Source of the DNA: Spisula solida
Lineage: Eukaryota > Mollusca > Bivalvia > Venerida > Mactridae
Direction of reading: 5' to 3'
Assembly (NCBI GenBank): GCA_947247005.1
Contig: OX365955.1
Coordinates: forward strand, 20,503,322 to 20,567,321
DNA: 64,000 nt
In this document: positions 10,066 through 20,416 of the stretch, piece after piece
How positions within the stretch are numbered: position 1 is the stretch's first letter
Layout: each line of letters opens with the position of its first letter
The notes under the pieces: model-generated
The model's input: the letters and a program-made list of their open reading frames with translations, nothing else
Databases searched by the model: none
Told to the model about the DNA's origin: nothing
Position numbers and translations under genes: made by a program

Positions 10066-12555
10066 GTTTGTCATACCCATACAATTACAGTCAGCCACTT
10101 TTCTAATTGGTCACTTTTCAAATTTTTCAAATACGTTTAACTGTGATCATAAGTTTTGACGATATGATGCACACACACGTGTTATGTTATAGTCCTAACA
10201 CTCATATCATAAAAAATCAAAATCACGTGCCAAAGTACGCGTGGTCATTCATGCGATATTTTTTTCATTTTCGCCATCAAATAATATGATTGCAGTTAAA
10301 GGTATTTTGGGTTTGAAAAGTGACCAATTAGAAAAGTGGTTGAGTATATAGTGTACAGTTAATGAGCATTTGGTCATTTACCAAAAAAAAACATATAAAC
10401 CATGGCAAATACAATATTTTCAAAAAATAAACAAAAGTGAAAATATAAACAAACGTAAAGAACATTAATTTAATACATATTATATACATACAACTTAAAC
10501 AGCCGAGCTAAGAAAACATACAGCATCACAGATTACAGTTACAAGGCACAATGTCTAAAACACAACTGACCGAGAAAAGGAATTAACCCCTGAAAGTAAA
10601 GTTTCAGCTGTCAAAAAGTCGAAGTCAAAAAGCTGAGACAGCTAGTTTCAGCTATAAAAAGGCTGCTGAATGTTTTAGTTTCAGCTAAAAAATCTAAATG
10701 ATCAAGTTTCAGCTTTAGAAAAGGCTGGAAGACCTAGTTTTAACTGTCAAAAAGTCCTAAAAGTTTAATAATAACAGTAAATGGTAAGGATGATCCTTTT
10801 TTTTCCCCAGTGGAGGGCATGGTCATATCCTATGTCACGGAAGAATATAACAAAGGCAACCATGGTATCGGACCGAGTGATACAGGATACCAAATGGTGT
10901 TGTTTCTTTTTCGTTGTCGACAGTGAAAGAGCCAGCTATACAATTAGTTATAGTTTCTTTTTATTATTCTTTTTCCAGTCGATCATCTTTGGTCAAACAA
11001 GAAAGTCAACTTTAACGTCACTACATTCAATATCAGCGGACTCAGTCCCAAAGACGTATTACTGTTTGGCTACATGAGAGCTGGTACAACTCTGGTCGGC
11101 GACTTCTATCGGAACTCTCCAGGAATTTTCTACGTGTTCGAACCACTCCGGGCACTGGCTCCCTATCATTATTTTACGAAAAATTCAGTGTGTAACATGC
11201 GTGATGCCGCTTGCAAGTAAGTCTATTAAAACTATGATAAACTGTTCTATGACCATTTAGTTGTCACTGTTCTGTTATCGTCAGTAGAAGACCGAGGCTC
11301 GCGTGCTTCTACATACTGACAATCATCATTGAGGCTACTTCCGGTGAAGATGTTACAACAACCACGGAAGCCGTCAGGGTTTGAATTACTCACGTAACAA
11401 ATAACGTCACTATTATGATATAAGAACACTCGATTCCGTTTTCAACGTCACCACCAACAACACCACCATCAACATGACTCACAGGATTACAATTCATATT
11501 AATATGTTGATAATCAGTTTCACATTCGTATTTGTCTATTGACGCACTATGACATTGACAAGATATTCACAGTGTTTATCGTACATGCCAGTAATCTCAC
11601 CTCAAATTCTGCAATACGGTCAACAAGCGCTCATGGACGTACGTCACTGCATATCCGCTACATGTAACTATGTCTCGGCTGCATGGATTTATGGCATGTT
11701 TTATATTGTAAAAATTAATGTGCTCCCGACACGACCAATATAGCTGGTTCTGAGTTAGCAAATTGTTTTAGTTATAATTTTCTTGTTTTCAGAGTCCTGG
11801 ATAACAAGACAAGGATACAAGAAGCGATATCTACTATATATAAACTTTATTCTTGTAATATCCGTGATGTCCCGAAAGAAATTATAGACAAAACTATGTC
11901 AGAAAATAAATCAAGTGAGGCCTGGTGGAATCTACGAAAATGTTTGAATACAAGTGACGAAGCAACTAACAAAACCGAATTACAATGCTTTATTGAGATA
12001 GAACGAGCATGTCAAAACGCAGAAGTCAGGGTTATTAAAATCTTGAGATTAAGTTTTGTCCATATAAGATTATTCTTGCACCACATTCCCAGTTTGCATG
12101 TTTTATTTCTTGTACGTGATCCACGCGCCATCTTGAATTCTCGGATCAGTACAGATTGGTTCCCGGTCACGGAAGACGATCCGTTCACTCTGAAAAACAA
12201 CGTTCATAGTTTCTGTAAAAAGATGCATAATGATATTATACTGTACGAAACGACACGTGTCGATTATCGTGATAGGATGCTGCAGTTAAACATCGAAAAT
12301 GTAACGGAGAACGAGGAAGAAATGATGAAGCTATTGCACCATTATAGACATGATTATACAATGCAAATTGAAGACCGAAAATATTTAGATTTTATATTTA
12401 TGAAAAAGAGAGAAAAACGTTTGTTTAGAGACTGGCGACAGACATTGAACAGCAACTTTACAACGTACACCAATCAAAATTGTTCACACGTTCTGTCATA
12501 TATGTACTCAAAATACTATAGTTTTCAGAAACAGGAAGATTTCCTTAAACCTTGA
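9906..12555 (+). CDS. Carbohydrate sulfotransferase, type II Golgi membrane protein (3 exons)
   Basis: Coding exons are 9906-10065, 10979-11216 and 11793-12555. All introns are GT-AG, the phases (1 and 2) join, and the total of 1161 nt gives 386 residues plus stop. Residues 1-19 are a basic cytosolic tail (RRKK before the membrane), and 20-39 are a single hydrophobic anchor, as in Golgi sulfotransferases. The 5'-PAPS loop is GYMRAGTTLVGDFY at about 84-97, with R87, G89, T90 and T91 for the 5'-phosphosulfate; FEPLRAL follows. The 3'-phosphate loop is LVRDPRAILNSR at about 239-250. NFNVT and NIS sequons lie in the stem. By family knowledge it would transfer sulfate from PAPS to a sugar 6-hydroxyl on glycans (CHST1/2/3-like); the acceptor cannot be told. 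The start codon follows a TTGTTTTCAG acceptor at 9884, so a 5'-untranslated exon must lie upstream. Upstream neighbour is a hAT insertion. Confidence 0.9.
10092..10342. mobile_element. MITE in sulfotransferase intron 1
   Basis: The left end CAGCCACTTTTCTAATTGGT is matched by the right end on the other strand (CAACCACTTTTCTAATTGGT), and the match continues through CACTTTTCAAA, giving about 31 bp of near-perfect terminal inverted repeat 251 bp apart. It starts 27 bp after the exon 1 donor. No coding capacity. Confidence 0.75.
10500..10760. repeat. Dispersed repeat family R (AGTTTCAGCT units)
   Basis: The block begins AGCCGAGCTAAGAAAACATA, then GGCACAATGTCTAAAACACA, then loosely repeated AGTTTCAGCT and AAAAAGTC/GGCT units. 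The same order of motifs recurs at 16195-16370 and 49625-49900, with fragments at 52130-52200 and, inverted, near 53810-53865. It lies in sulfotransferase intron 1. Confidence 0.6.
10979..11216 (+). CDS. Sulfotransferase exon 2 (5'-PAPS-binding loop)
   Basis: The acceptor is ATTCTTTTTCCAG and the donor GCAA|GTAAGT. It enters in phase 1 and leaves in phase 2. It carries GYMRAGTTLVGDFY and the FEPL motif that follows it in the carbohydrate sulfotransferase family. Confidence 0.88.
11793..12555 (+). CDS. Sulfotransferase exon 3 (3'-PAPS-binding loop, C-terminus, stop)
   Basis: The acceptor is TCTTGTTTTCAG; the first base completes a lysine codon. The exon encodes the rest of the catalytic domain, including LVRDPRAILNSR and a C-terminal Tyr/Asn-rich tail ending in EDFLKP. 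No canonical AATAAA was seen in the first 250 bp after the stop, so the 3' end is undetermined. Confidence 0.88.
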
Positions 12556-14086
12556 GATTTTTGTACTGGTGGATTAATATTGATACGAATGTACATTCTG
12601 TCAACTTCCCAGACATTAACATAATTATTGAATACTGCAACGGTGCTTTTATGAGTTTTTATGTCTTTTATAATTTAATGATAAATGGTTATGCACCAGT
12701 CAATATTTTGCCCGCCCGGGGGAGCGGCGGGCGACCCAGGGGAAATAAGCATTTTCAATTTGTTATGTCTAAATTCCCACCTGGAGACAATGCTTAGGCC
12801 AGAGTTCTTTTATTTTTCGTTACTCGGACCCTCCTGTCCAACTTTTTGGCATTTTTAAAAAAAAAGTGAAAACGTGAAATTGCAATTATTAGTCAAATGT
12901 TTTTATTCATTTATTATTGTAACATACGCACTTGTTTTGTTATATTATTATTCTATTATGATACACAGGTATAGTGCTTGTTTATGTTTATGCTCAATTG
13001 TACCACACGTACATGTAACTGCACATGTATTGTTGAAAAAAACGTCTACATAATCTATATTTATGCATGTACATGTACATAAATGAGAACAAAAAAAGAA
13101 GAAGAAAAAGACAATTTAATTTGTAATTGAAAAGTTTTTAAAATGTTAATATACTGTAATTTATGGATTTGATCTTCTAGTGTTACTCAAAGTTCGTCAT
13201 TGCCTGCTTTGTTGTTCAAACTTTGTGGACTAAAGTAGTAACATTGTCGACATTGCATGTGTTTAGTATCAGTGTTTCTTGTTCTGTTTTGTATTGATTA
13301 ATGAATAGAACAGAAACAGAACAAACTGAGTGTATTAAGGAAAAGTTCATTGTAGCGTGTACGATTGGTCTGTAACCTTTCTTTGTTGTATGTTCCTCCT
13401 TTTGTGCTCTTCTATTTATGTTTAGTCCTGCCTTCCCTGTCTGATTTTATACTATTTTTTATGTTTATTTGTTAACGGTTTAGGAGTCCTTGTCAGCGTA
13501 GAACTAGAATTATTACAAATACTCACTATACTGTATGTACTTGGTCATTCTTGAAATATAATAATGCCATATATGCAATGGTGAACGGTGCTCAGGACTG
13601 TTGAGGTAGGGCGTTCGCTTTGGGATCGAGTTGTCCCAGGCCCCCATCTTCTGTTACTGGTTAATTTCTCTTAGCAAGAAATACTTACTAATATCTACTC
13701 AACGCATGTGGTTGAATTGATACCGGAGAGGTTAAATAGTCGAAGTGAGTGTGGGTAAATGTACAGTCGACTGAACGGATGCAGACAGTAGTCTTACAGA
13801 GTGAAAGTAGATTTTTCCTTTCATAAATTTACATACTCTTATACTACATAATGTGTTTATGTCATTGACCACTCGCCAGTTCGTCGCTTGATCTCCACTA
13901 CGGTCTAAGTGATAATCTTGCAATTTAGGAAATGCAATTCACAGTTTTGAGTATAAAAAACTTTGAAAAAATTTGTTAAAAAAGCAAAGCAGATAAATAA
14001 TTATATATTTAGCATAATTTTGCAAACCTTTCCAACGAACAGGGACTATAAATATATTTTGCAAATTAAAGCACTAATTAAGAAAA
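12556..14086. other. Sulfotransferase 3' flank; no further gene seen
   Basis: This probably holds the 3'-untranslated region at its left end. A GC-rich hairpin (CCCGCC...GGCGGG) lies at about 12711-12735 in otherwise AT-rich DNA. About 13590-13655 (TGAGGTAGGGCGTTCGCTTT then GGATCGAG...TCCC) resembles a decayed tRNA-derived SINE head but lacks an intact B box. Nothing else could be supported. Confidence 0.45.
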
Positions 14087-14925
14087 CAAGAGTTGTCCAC
14101 GAACAACGCGCTCCACTATTCGCAGTGCCATGCTAGGATAGTATTTTTAAAATCATTATATATTCAAAACAAAATACTTCATATCAGCAGCATTATTCTC
14201 TGTTGTGTAGAGGTTGGGTCTTCTACCTCAAAAAGGGAGATCATCTGGACAACATGCAGGACAGTTACCTACTCATGTGTAGGTCCCCTGGATCATGAAG
14301 GTCCAAAAGGGGGCATACTTTCACAAAAATACTTAACTACCACTGTGTATAGGCTAGGGTCATGATGGTGAACAAGTATGCAAAGTATCAAAGCAATATA
14401 TCAATGCACTTTGAAGATAATCGAGGTCAAAAGCATGTGCCTAAACTTTAACATTGCATTTCCGAGTCCAAAAGGGGCATAATTTCAACAAACTGCTTGA
14501 TATAGTTACCTACCCATGTGTAGGGGTTGGGGTCATGATGGTGAATATGTATGCAAAGCAATATGTGAATGCACTTTGAAAATATTAGAGGTGAAAATAA
14601 CTTGTACCTAAACATTAACATTGGCACTAAGTGGAAAAGGGGGGCATAATTTCACCAAAATACTTGATAGAGTTACCTACCCCTGTGTATGGATGAGGCT
14701 CATGATGATGAACAAGTATGTAAGGTATCAAAGCATTACATCAATGCACTTTGAAGATATTAGAGGTTAAAACATGTACCTAAACTTTTACATTTGTATT
14801 TCTTAGTTCAGAAGGGAGCATAATTTCATCAAAATGCTTGATAGAGTTACCTACCCCTGTGTATGGGGTTGGGGTCATGATGTATGAGAACAAATATGCA
14901 AAGCAATATGTGAATTCATTGGGTA
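14087..14925. repeat. Tandem repeat, four to five units of ~165-177 bp
   Basis: Units share the order CACTTTGAAGATATTAGAGG, ACATGTACCTAAACTTT, AAAAGGGGCATAATTTCA, AATGCTTGATAGAGTTACCT, CCCCTGTGTATGGGGTTGGG and GTCATGATGGTGAAC. Clear unit starts fall near 14408, 14570 and 14747. It opens with AACAAGAGTTGTCC...CGCGCTCCACTATTCGC, a phrase that looks like the head of a dispersed bivalve repeat. Units are 75-90% alike by eye. Confidence 0.7.
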
Positions 14926-15117
14926 GCTGTTATCTTGGATAAACGTCACAAACATGCGCGAAGAGCTGATATGACTTCTATAGATCCTTGACATCAGAAA
15001 ATCACTAAATTATTTACAAATTAGCTCAAGTCTCAGATGAATATTCCAGATTAGTAAATACATACACACATACTACTCAACGTTGACCAGGATGTGAAAC
15101 GCTGAAATACTACATGT

Positions 15118-15240
15118 TAGTTTATACTAATTTATTTAAGGACGATCGTTAAACAATTTTTTTCCAACTTATGTTTATCTCTCTCGACACCTCATTCCAG
15201 ATATTATCCATCGTCACAAGGATAATGAGAGATACAGCAT
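15118..15240 (-). repeat. Truncated single-arm copy of family F1
   Basis: It reads TTTATACTAATTTATTTAAG then a CGATCGTTAAACAA block, CTCTCGACACCTCATTCCAG and ATTATCCATCGTCACAAGG, matching the left arm of the foldback at 994-1485. Confidence 0.7.
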
Positions 15241-15325
15241 TTTGTCCACGTAGATTAACACAACAAAAAAGAAGAAAGTTGAAAACGTCGTTCTAATACC
15301 AAGTATTTCATCCAAAGGGATTCGA

Positions 15326-15439
15326 CACATAAACCTACAATGATTAAAAACTGTTTTAAAAAAAATTCCTTCTACTACATATAGTAGAAGGAAGATTTTT
15401 TTTTTTGAAAACAGTTTTTAATCATTGTAGGTTTATGTG
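15326..15439. repeat. Near-perfect hairpin, ~52-bp arms
   Basis: The left arm starts CACATAAACCTACAATGATT and the right arm ends in its reverse complement. The arms run to a TTCTACTA|CATATA|TAGTAGAA centre; the only slippage is in an A/T run. The loop is at most 6 bp. It could be a very short MITE or a structured RNA element; nothing decides between these. Confidence 0.75.
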
Positions 15440-15848
15440 GCAAGTCACTGATTATCTGGACAACCGTGTTTAGAAGTGTTGCGACAGCTGAGTGGTCGCA
15501 TGTGTTCCGCTCGTAGATCTTCTTCACCCTGCAAGGTGATAGAGTGTGTACTACAGATTTACATTCTTTGGTTCGCCAATTGTCGTGGTCTACAACAGGT
15601 ACAGGTACAGGTTATTTAAGCTCTAATAACTTCAAAGTGCATTGTTGTATTATTTTTGATACTTTACAATTACGTCACATACCAGGTGGTATGGCCACAC
15701 TGCAGAGACTGTAAAGCCAGCCGACAAAACATTTAATCCAATGAAAACGTAGTAATACAAATCTTGTTGTCGGTGGCTAAAATGAAAATGTTATAAGTTT
15801 GCTTAATCTCACTACTAGTACAATTGAGATTTTTATTCAAACAAATGT
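15440..15848. other. No feature seen
   Basis: No exon, RNA gene or repeat could be supported here. Confidence 0.4.
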
Positions 15849-16059
15849 TATCGCACGGTATGAATCCCGATACACCGCTTCTCAGTTCCGTCAGAGAATT
15901 GTTCTGTTTTCTTTTGGCTCTGGCAAAACTGAAAACCGATGTAAGGCTCGGACAGAACTCAAATGTCATGTATCCTGAATTCCGTCAGAGCCATATGAAA
16001 ACAGAAATATTCTCTGAAGGAACTGAGAAGCAGTGTATCGGGATTCATACCGTGCAATA
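15849..16059. repeat. Inverted-repeat element (~210 bp)
   Basis: The left arm CGCACGGTATGAATCCCGAT is mirrored at 16030-16057 (minus strand TGCACGGTATGAATCCCGAT). Arms continue through ACAC.GCTTCTCAGTTCC, and an inner mirrored TCAGAGAAT...GTTTTC block follows. The open frames on both strands are a result of the palindrome. Confidence 0.65.
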
Positions 16060-16194
16060 GGTATGGGACAAGCATAGGAAACCATAGTTAGCTCATATGC
16101 TAAATCATTATTCGTTTTGGTATGAAAATATTCCCATTGGTTAAGGACCTGTTAATACAGAACCCGAGGCTGATTAATGGTCTGGACAGGTTTA

Positions 16195-16370
16195 AGAAGA
16201 TGATAGATAATCGGACTAGGAAGGCAGCACTCACAACACTTTAACAGCCGAACCGAGAAAACATAAAAACTGCACATACCACAATTACACGACACAATAC
16301 CCAACACATAACAGTTACTAAACACGAAAATAAACTTCACCGCAGAAATCTCAAGTCCCAGCTGTCCGAA
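16195..16370. repeat. Dispersed repeat family R, copy 2
   Basis: Contains ATCGGACTAGGAAGGCAGCA, CAGCCGAACCGAGAAAACAT, CACGACACAATACCCAACAC and AAGTCCCAGCTGTCCGAAG, collinear with the copies at 10500-10760 and 49625-49900. Confidence 0.6.
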
Positions 16371-16590
16371 GTATGAAATACCCGACATGTACATGTATCT
16401 ATGCTAGTAGACCACTGTCCTGTATGAAAGCAACATATTGCCTAGTCATCTTCGCCATAGAACTCGACATTGAGCACAGGGCAACAAAGCTGCCACTGGA
16501 CAAATTTCAGCAGGATGCCCTCGTCAACACCGTTTCGACTAGACACCATTTAAAAGGTCCATGAATATGAGGGGTGTTTGAAAAGAAATA

Positions 16591-16976
16591 CAGGGTGTCC
16601 AAAAAGAAAGTATACAGTTTCAGTGTATATTTATAAAATCTCTTCATTCTGCTATCGTAAAGAAAATTTACACATGTGTAGACAAAAGATGTAAGTTTTT
16701 TCTGGGACCATGGCCAGTTTTAAGATTATAACTTAGGGAAATGTCGACGTCAGAAGGTAACATGCATCGTAAAAACGTCGTTAATTACTACAAAATGAAG
16801 TCACAGACAAAATAAGGTAATTTTAGAAAATTGACATTTTTTAAAAAAATATCCGGGTTATAATCACAGAAAAAACTTGCATCTTTTGTCTATACATGTG
16901 CAAATTTTCGTTGCGAAAGTAGAATGAAGAGATTTGATAGACACTGAAACTGTAGACTTTCTTTTTGGACACCCTG
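16591..16976. mobile_element. Tc1/mariner-type MITE with TA target duplication
   Basis: The element is 386 bp, with termini CAGGGTGTCCAAAAAGAAAG (left) and its inverted near-copy on the right, flanked by TA on both sides (16589-16590 and 16977-16978). Inverted similarity extends inwards past GAAACTG, CTCTTCATTCT and ACAAAAGATG blocks to about 140 bp per arm. The TA duplication is characteristic of Tc1/mariner elements. No transposase. Confidence 0.8.
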
Positions 16977-16978
16977 TA

Positions 16979-17284
16979 CAACCCATGCGTATAGTTTTAT
17001 TTACTAGATATTTGCGCGTGGAACTTGGCAGTTGTTTACATTACAATGTCGTCCATGCTTAAAATTTGGTTTACTTTCTTTCATCTGTTTGGTCATAGTA
17101 AATTATTTGTTTTATAGACATGACTACTAATGTTGTAATACGCCAAAACTTCAAAGTATGGTAAACGGATCTGCATTACTAATAATGATTCAGTTAATGA
17201 ACATCCATCAAACCATATACATGTATGTTCCCAAATTACGGTTGTCAAAGAATTATAGAGTTTAAATTTGCACACAAGTTTTTA
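16979..17284. other. No feature seen
   Basis: No exon, RNA gene or repeat could be supported here. Confidence 0.4.
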
Positions 17285-18330
17285 AGTGCCTTGATAAAAC
17301 AGTGCCCTGATGTCCATCTAATGGTGTGCATGGGTTATTCTTAAAGGTTCTTCATTTGGATTAAGGGATCCTTCCAATGGTGACTAGGGGTTCTTCAAAT
17401 GGTGTGACCGTGTCCATGTGTCCTTCCAAAACGTTTTCATTGGATCTGCCCGAAGACATTTTTACAATTGAAAGGACCCTTGTGCATCATTGGAAAAACT
17501 CCTAGATATCATTTGAAGGACCCCTGAACACCATTGAAAATCCCTTGGATACTATTGAAAACTCTGGAAACCATTAGAAGGACCGATTGACACCATTGAA
17601 AGGACCCCTGGCAACCCTTGGATGTACCCCTGAACACAGACCCCTTGGATACTACTGGAAGGACCAAAGAAACTATTTGGAGTTCTCTATACCATTGGAA
17701 GAACCCTTTGAAATCATTGAAGGTCCAATGACAACCAATGGAATGACCCCTGAATACTAAAGAAAGGACCTCTGTAGCACTATAACTTTTCGAGTAAATT
17801 ATGCAAACAAGCAAAATGTCATAAAATTTCATCACTCTAAGGGCAATAACTCTGCAAATACTCGTCGGATCCGAAAAAAGTATAGGTGCACAACTCATAT
17901 TACTATGAAATTTGAAGACAGTAGCACAATAACTTTTCAAAAAACGGACAACACAAGCCAAATTTCATTATTCTAAGGGCAAAAACTGTAAATTCTGGTC
18001 GGATCTAAATAAAAAAATACAAGTGCATTCTAACAACTCATACTGACCAAGATTCCTAGGCAGTTTGAAGACTTTAACACAATTAATTTTTAAGTTACAG
18101 ATGACACATTTTGGGACAGACGGATGCCCCCACATACACTATCTTAGGTGGTCTTTTCATCGTTCATGATCAAAGAAATAAACTCTTAAAGAACAAAAGA
18201 ATTAAGTGGTTGCGGAATGAATAAGGCCACACCTCAGGTAGCGTACATGTGTGCAGACGGTCAGACTGACAGATGGAGTGACACTTGGCAAATATATAAG
18301 CCCCCCATTTGGTGGGGGCATAATAAAAAC
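17285..18330. repeat. Degenerate GGACCCCTG tandem block plus dispersed repeat
   Basis: From 17285 to about 17770 the sequence is a loose tandem array of GGACCCCTGAACACCATTGA-like phrases spaced 20-35 bp. From 17770 to 18330 it changes to a dispersed unit carrying two imperfect copies of AACTTTTCRA...TCATTATTCTAAGGGCAA...TCGGATC, then GACAGACGGATGCCCCCACA, and ends TGGTGGGGGCATAATAA, a common bivalve repeat ending. A 150-residue open frame on the minus strand is a by-product. Confidence 0.6.
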
Positions 18331-18394
18331 TCATATTGTCGCTTTGTTGACACTCACAGCGGAGCTAAAATGAGTTGAAAAGGAAAAGAACACA

Positions 18395-20254
18395 AGTATT
18401 ATTCTTAATTGTTTTTATTTTGTTTCTATATTTTTCTCTCAATCGTCAATTTCATGGTTTCTGTTGACATAGAATATATGCGGACACAATTCATTGTTCT
18501 ACAAAGAATGCATCATTTAATAACAATTTGTAAGTAGAAGGGATGTTCATTCACAGTAACAATTGAAATTCAAATATACTTGGAGACACGATTACACTAG
18601 GCAGAATGAGGTCAAGTAATTTTTTAACAGTTAAGGGTGCCTTTAATACCAAAATCAAGCAAAACATTGTTGAAGGATCCCTTTCTTTTGCTACACCATG
18701 AGCATAGAGAACATTATTGTGATCAGACCTAAGCATAGAAACAACTTATTACGACTTCAAAATACTTAGTAGCACTAATAATAGAATAGAAAAAATCTAA
18801 GTGTAACAATGTAGGAAATAGATATTTCAAACAATAAGACCAATTCTACAAACAGTAACAACCTTTCCACTAACATTTTAAGCAGAAATCTGAACATTTA
18901 TGGCAGTAATTATCTTAGTTTTACTACAGAAAGCGTCAATATCAAACACTGAAATATATTTCAGCAATTTGCTTCTAGTAATTTGTAGCATTTGAGATAT
19001 TATTTAAACTCAATAAAAACAGAACCACAAAAATTATTCAATTTCCTACTATTATGTTTGTCTGGATGTAAATATAAGGGAAATGTCTTGAGATTTAAAT
19101 CTAATTGTACAGTTCTTAACATATTATGGCGACTAAAGTCATGCATGCTCATTCTACACACATTATTATGCTTCAACTTGAATGCACTTACTACTATTCA
19201 TAAAGATTGACGTTCTCATTTCAGTTGAGTATAGAAAACATATATACTGTAAACCAATTTACTTTACAAATTTTCGCATTTTTAAGTTTTTGGCAATGTT
19301 CATATTAACGTTTTTAGCACATTCGTGGCGACTTAATTTGGCAAAATTTTACTACTCGCAACTCCGTAAATTATCTCTTGGTTTACAGTATATATGTCTT
19401 GAAATAATCCATAAGATGGTATAAAAAAATAGAAAACAGTGCAACATAATGTCATAAAGTGAGACAGATGTATAAATAACAACGAAACTTAGAGCACACT
19501 TAGGGGAGAAGTAAGAGTACTTTATAAGCACCATGCACATGTATATCATTAGCACAAAATTAAAGAATCTATCAAAATAAAATAAGAACTTCCTAGCACA
19601 TGTTGTAAATGATCAGATTCCAATTCAGTACCTACTGAATCATCCCAATTTAGTATGTACTGAATCTGTTTCATTATCTATTGAATCTGCTGAAACGTCA
19701 CAGATTGACCTTAAACATGGTCCAGAGAGTGTGGCGATTTTCCCATACCATGGGTTACTTAATTGGCAACTAGGATATGAAAGGTTTTATACATAAAGTC
19801 GACGTTTAGTTGAGTTAAAATATTTCTTTGATACAACCCTGAAAATGTAAGGTGGGTAGGTGGTGTGTTTTTCTTAAAACTTATTCATACTAGTGTTAAT
19901 GATCAACATTTTTCTGAAATATTTTTACAATTCAAAACCCTGTATATTTATTTTAGTAGGAGCCGTATATGCGTAGGCAGGTATGTCTAACACGTTTTTT
20001 AAATAACAGCCTTAAGTACAAACTCAACAATAATCGCTAATGAGATCTAGAACCCTTGTCCGACACTACAGAACATATGCAGCAATGACATACCTAATGC
20101 TAATCACTTTTTGGTGAATTGCCTTATTAGTTACAGTAATAAATTAAGGAAACAGTCCTCAATTTATAAACACAGTTAATTGACTATTACTCAGGACGAT
20201 TCTCCTTAGTTAATCCAGAAACCTGAGTGAATTGTTTAACTATAAAAGCCTGGG
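18395..20254 (-). other. Probable 3' untranslated region of the FAM199X homologue
   Basis: This follows the stop codon at 20257-20255 on the minus strand. No other exon lies here on either strand. A minus-strand AATAAA at 18419-18414 could end the transcript after about 1.85 kb of 3'UTR. A MITE at 19247-19388 lies inside. The 3' end is inferred only; other TTTATT motifs on the plus strand (for example near 19946) are possible earlier sites. Confidence 0.35.
19247..19388. mobile_element. Short TA-flanked MITE
   Basis: Ends are CTGTAAACCAATTTA on the left and CTGTAAACCAAGAGATAATT read inwards from the right, both flanked by TA. Length is 142 bp. It lies in the presumed 3'UTR of the FAM199X homologue. 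Confidence 0.6.
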
Positions 20255-20416
20255 TCATCCAACTATGTCTATCTCTTCCTCCATGCTCATCGTCGATACA
20301 GCCAGCCTCTCTTCTTTAACAAACAGACCACTTCGTTTTTCTTTTAATTTCTGTCGATATTCCTTCTGTGTACGTTGTTTAGCCACACGAGGCTTTCTGT
20401 CGGAATTTTTGTTTTT
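20255..20416 (-). CDS. FAM199X: FAM199X homologue exon f (basic C-terminus, stop)
   Basis: The acceptor is GTTATTTCAG. It encodes KPRVAKQRTQKEYRQKLKEK, then RSGLFVKEERLAV and a short acidic tail (MEEEIDIVG) before TGA. The basic run followed by SGLF plus EE matches the C-terminus of vertebrate FAM199X. Confidence 0.88.
   Translation of the reverse strand, partial: KNKNSDRKPRVAKQRTQKEYRQKLKEKRSGLFVKEERLAVSTMSMEEEIDIVG

Noticed and set aside
12711..12735. GC-rich hairpin as a transcription terminator
   Set aside because: Hairpin terminators of this type are bacterial; in an animal gene flank it is only a local GC-rich palindrome.
17509..17961. 150-residue minus-strand open frame
   Set aside because: It lies in the degenerate GGACCCCTG repeat and dispersed element; the composition (SFQWCQ, FNGVQG) mirrors the DNA repeat and has no homology I recognise.
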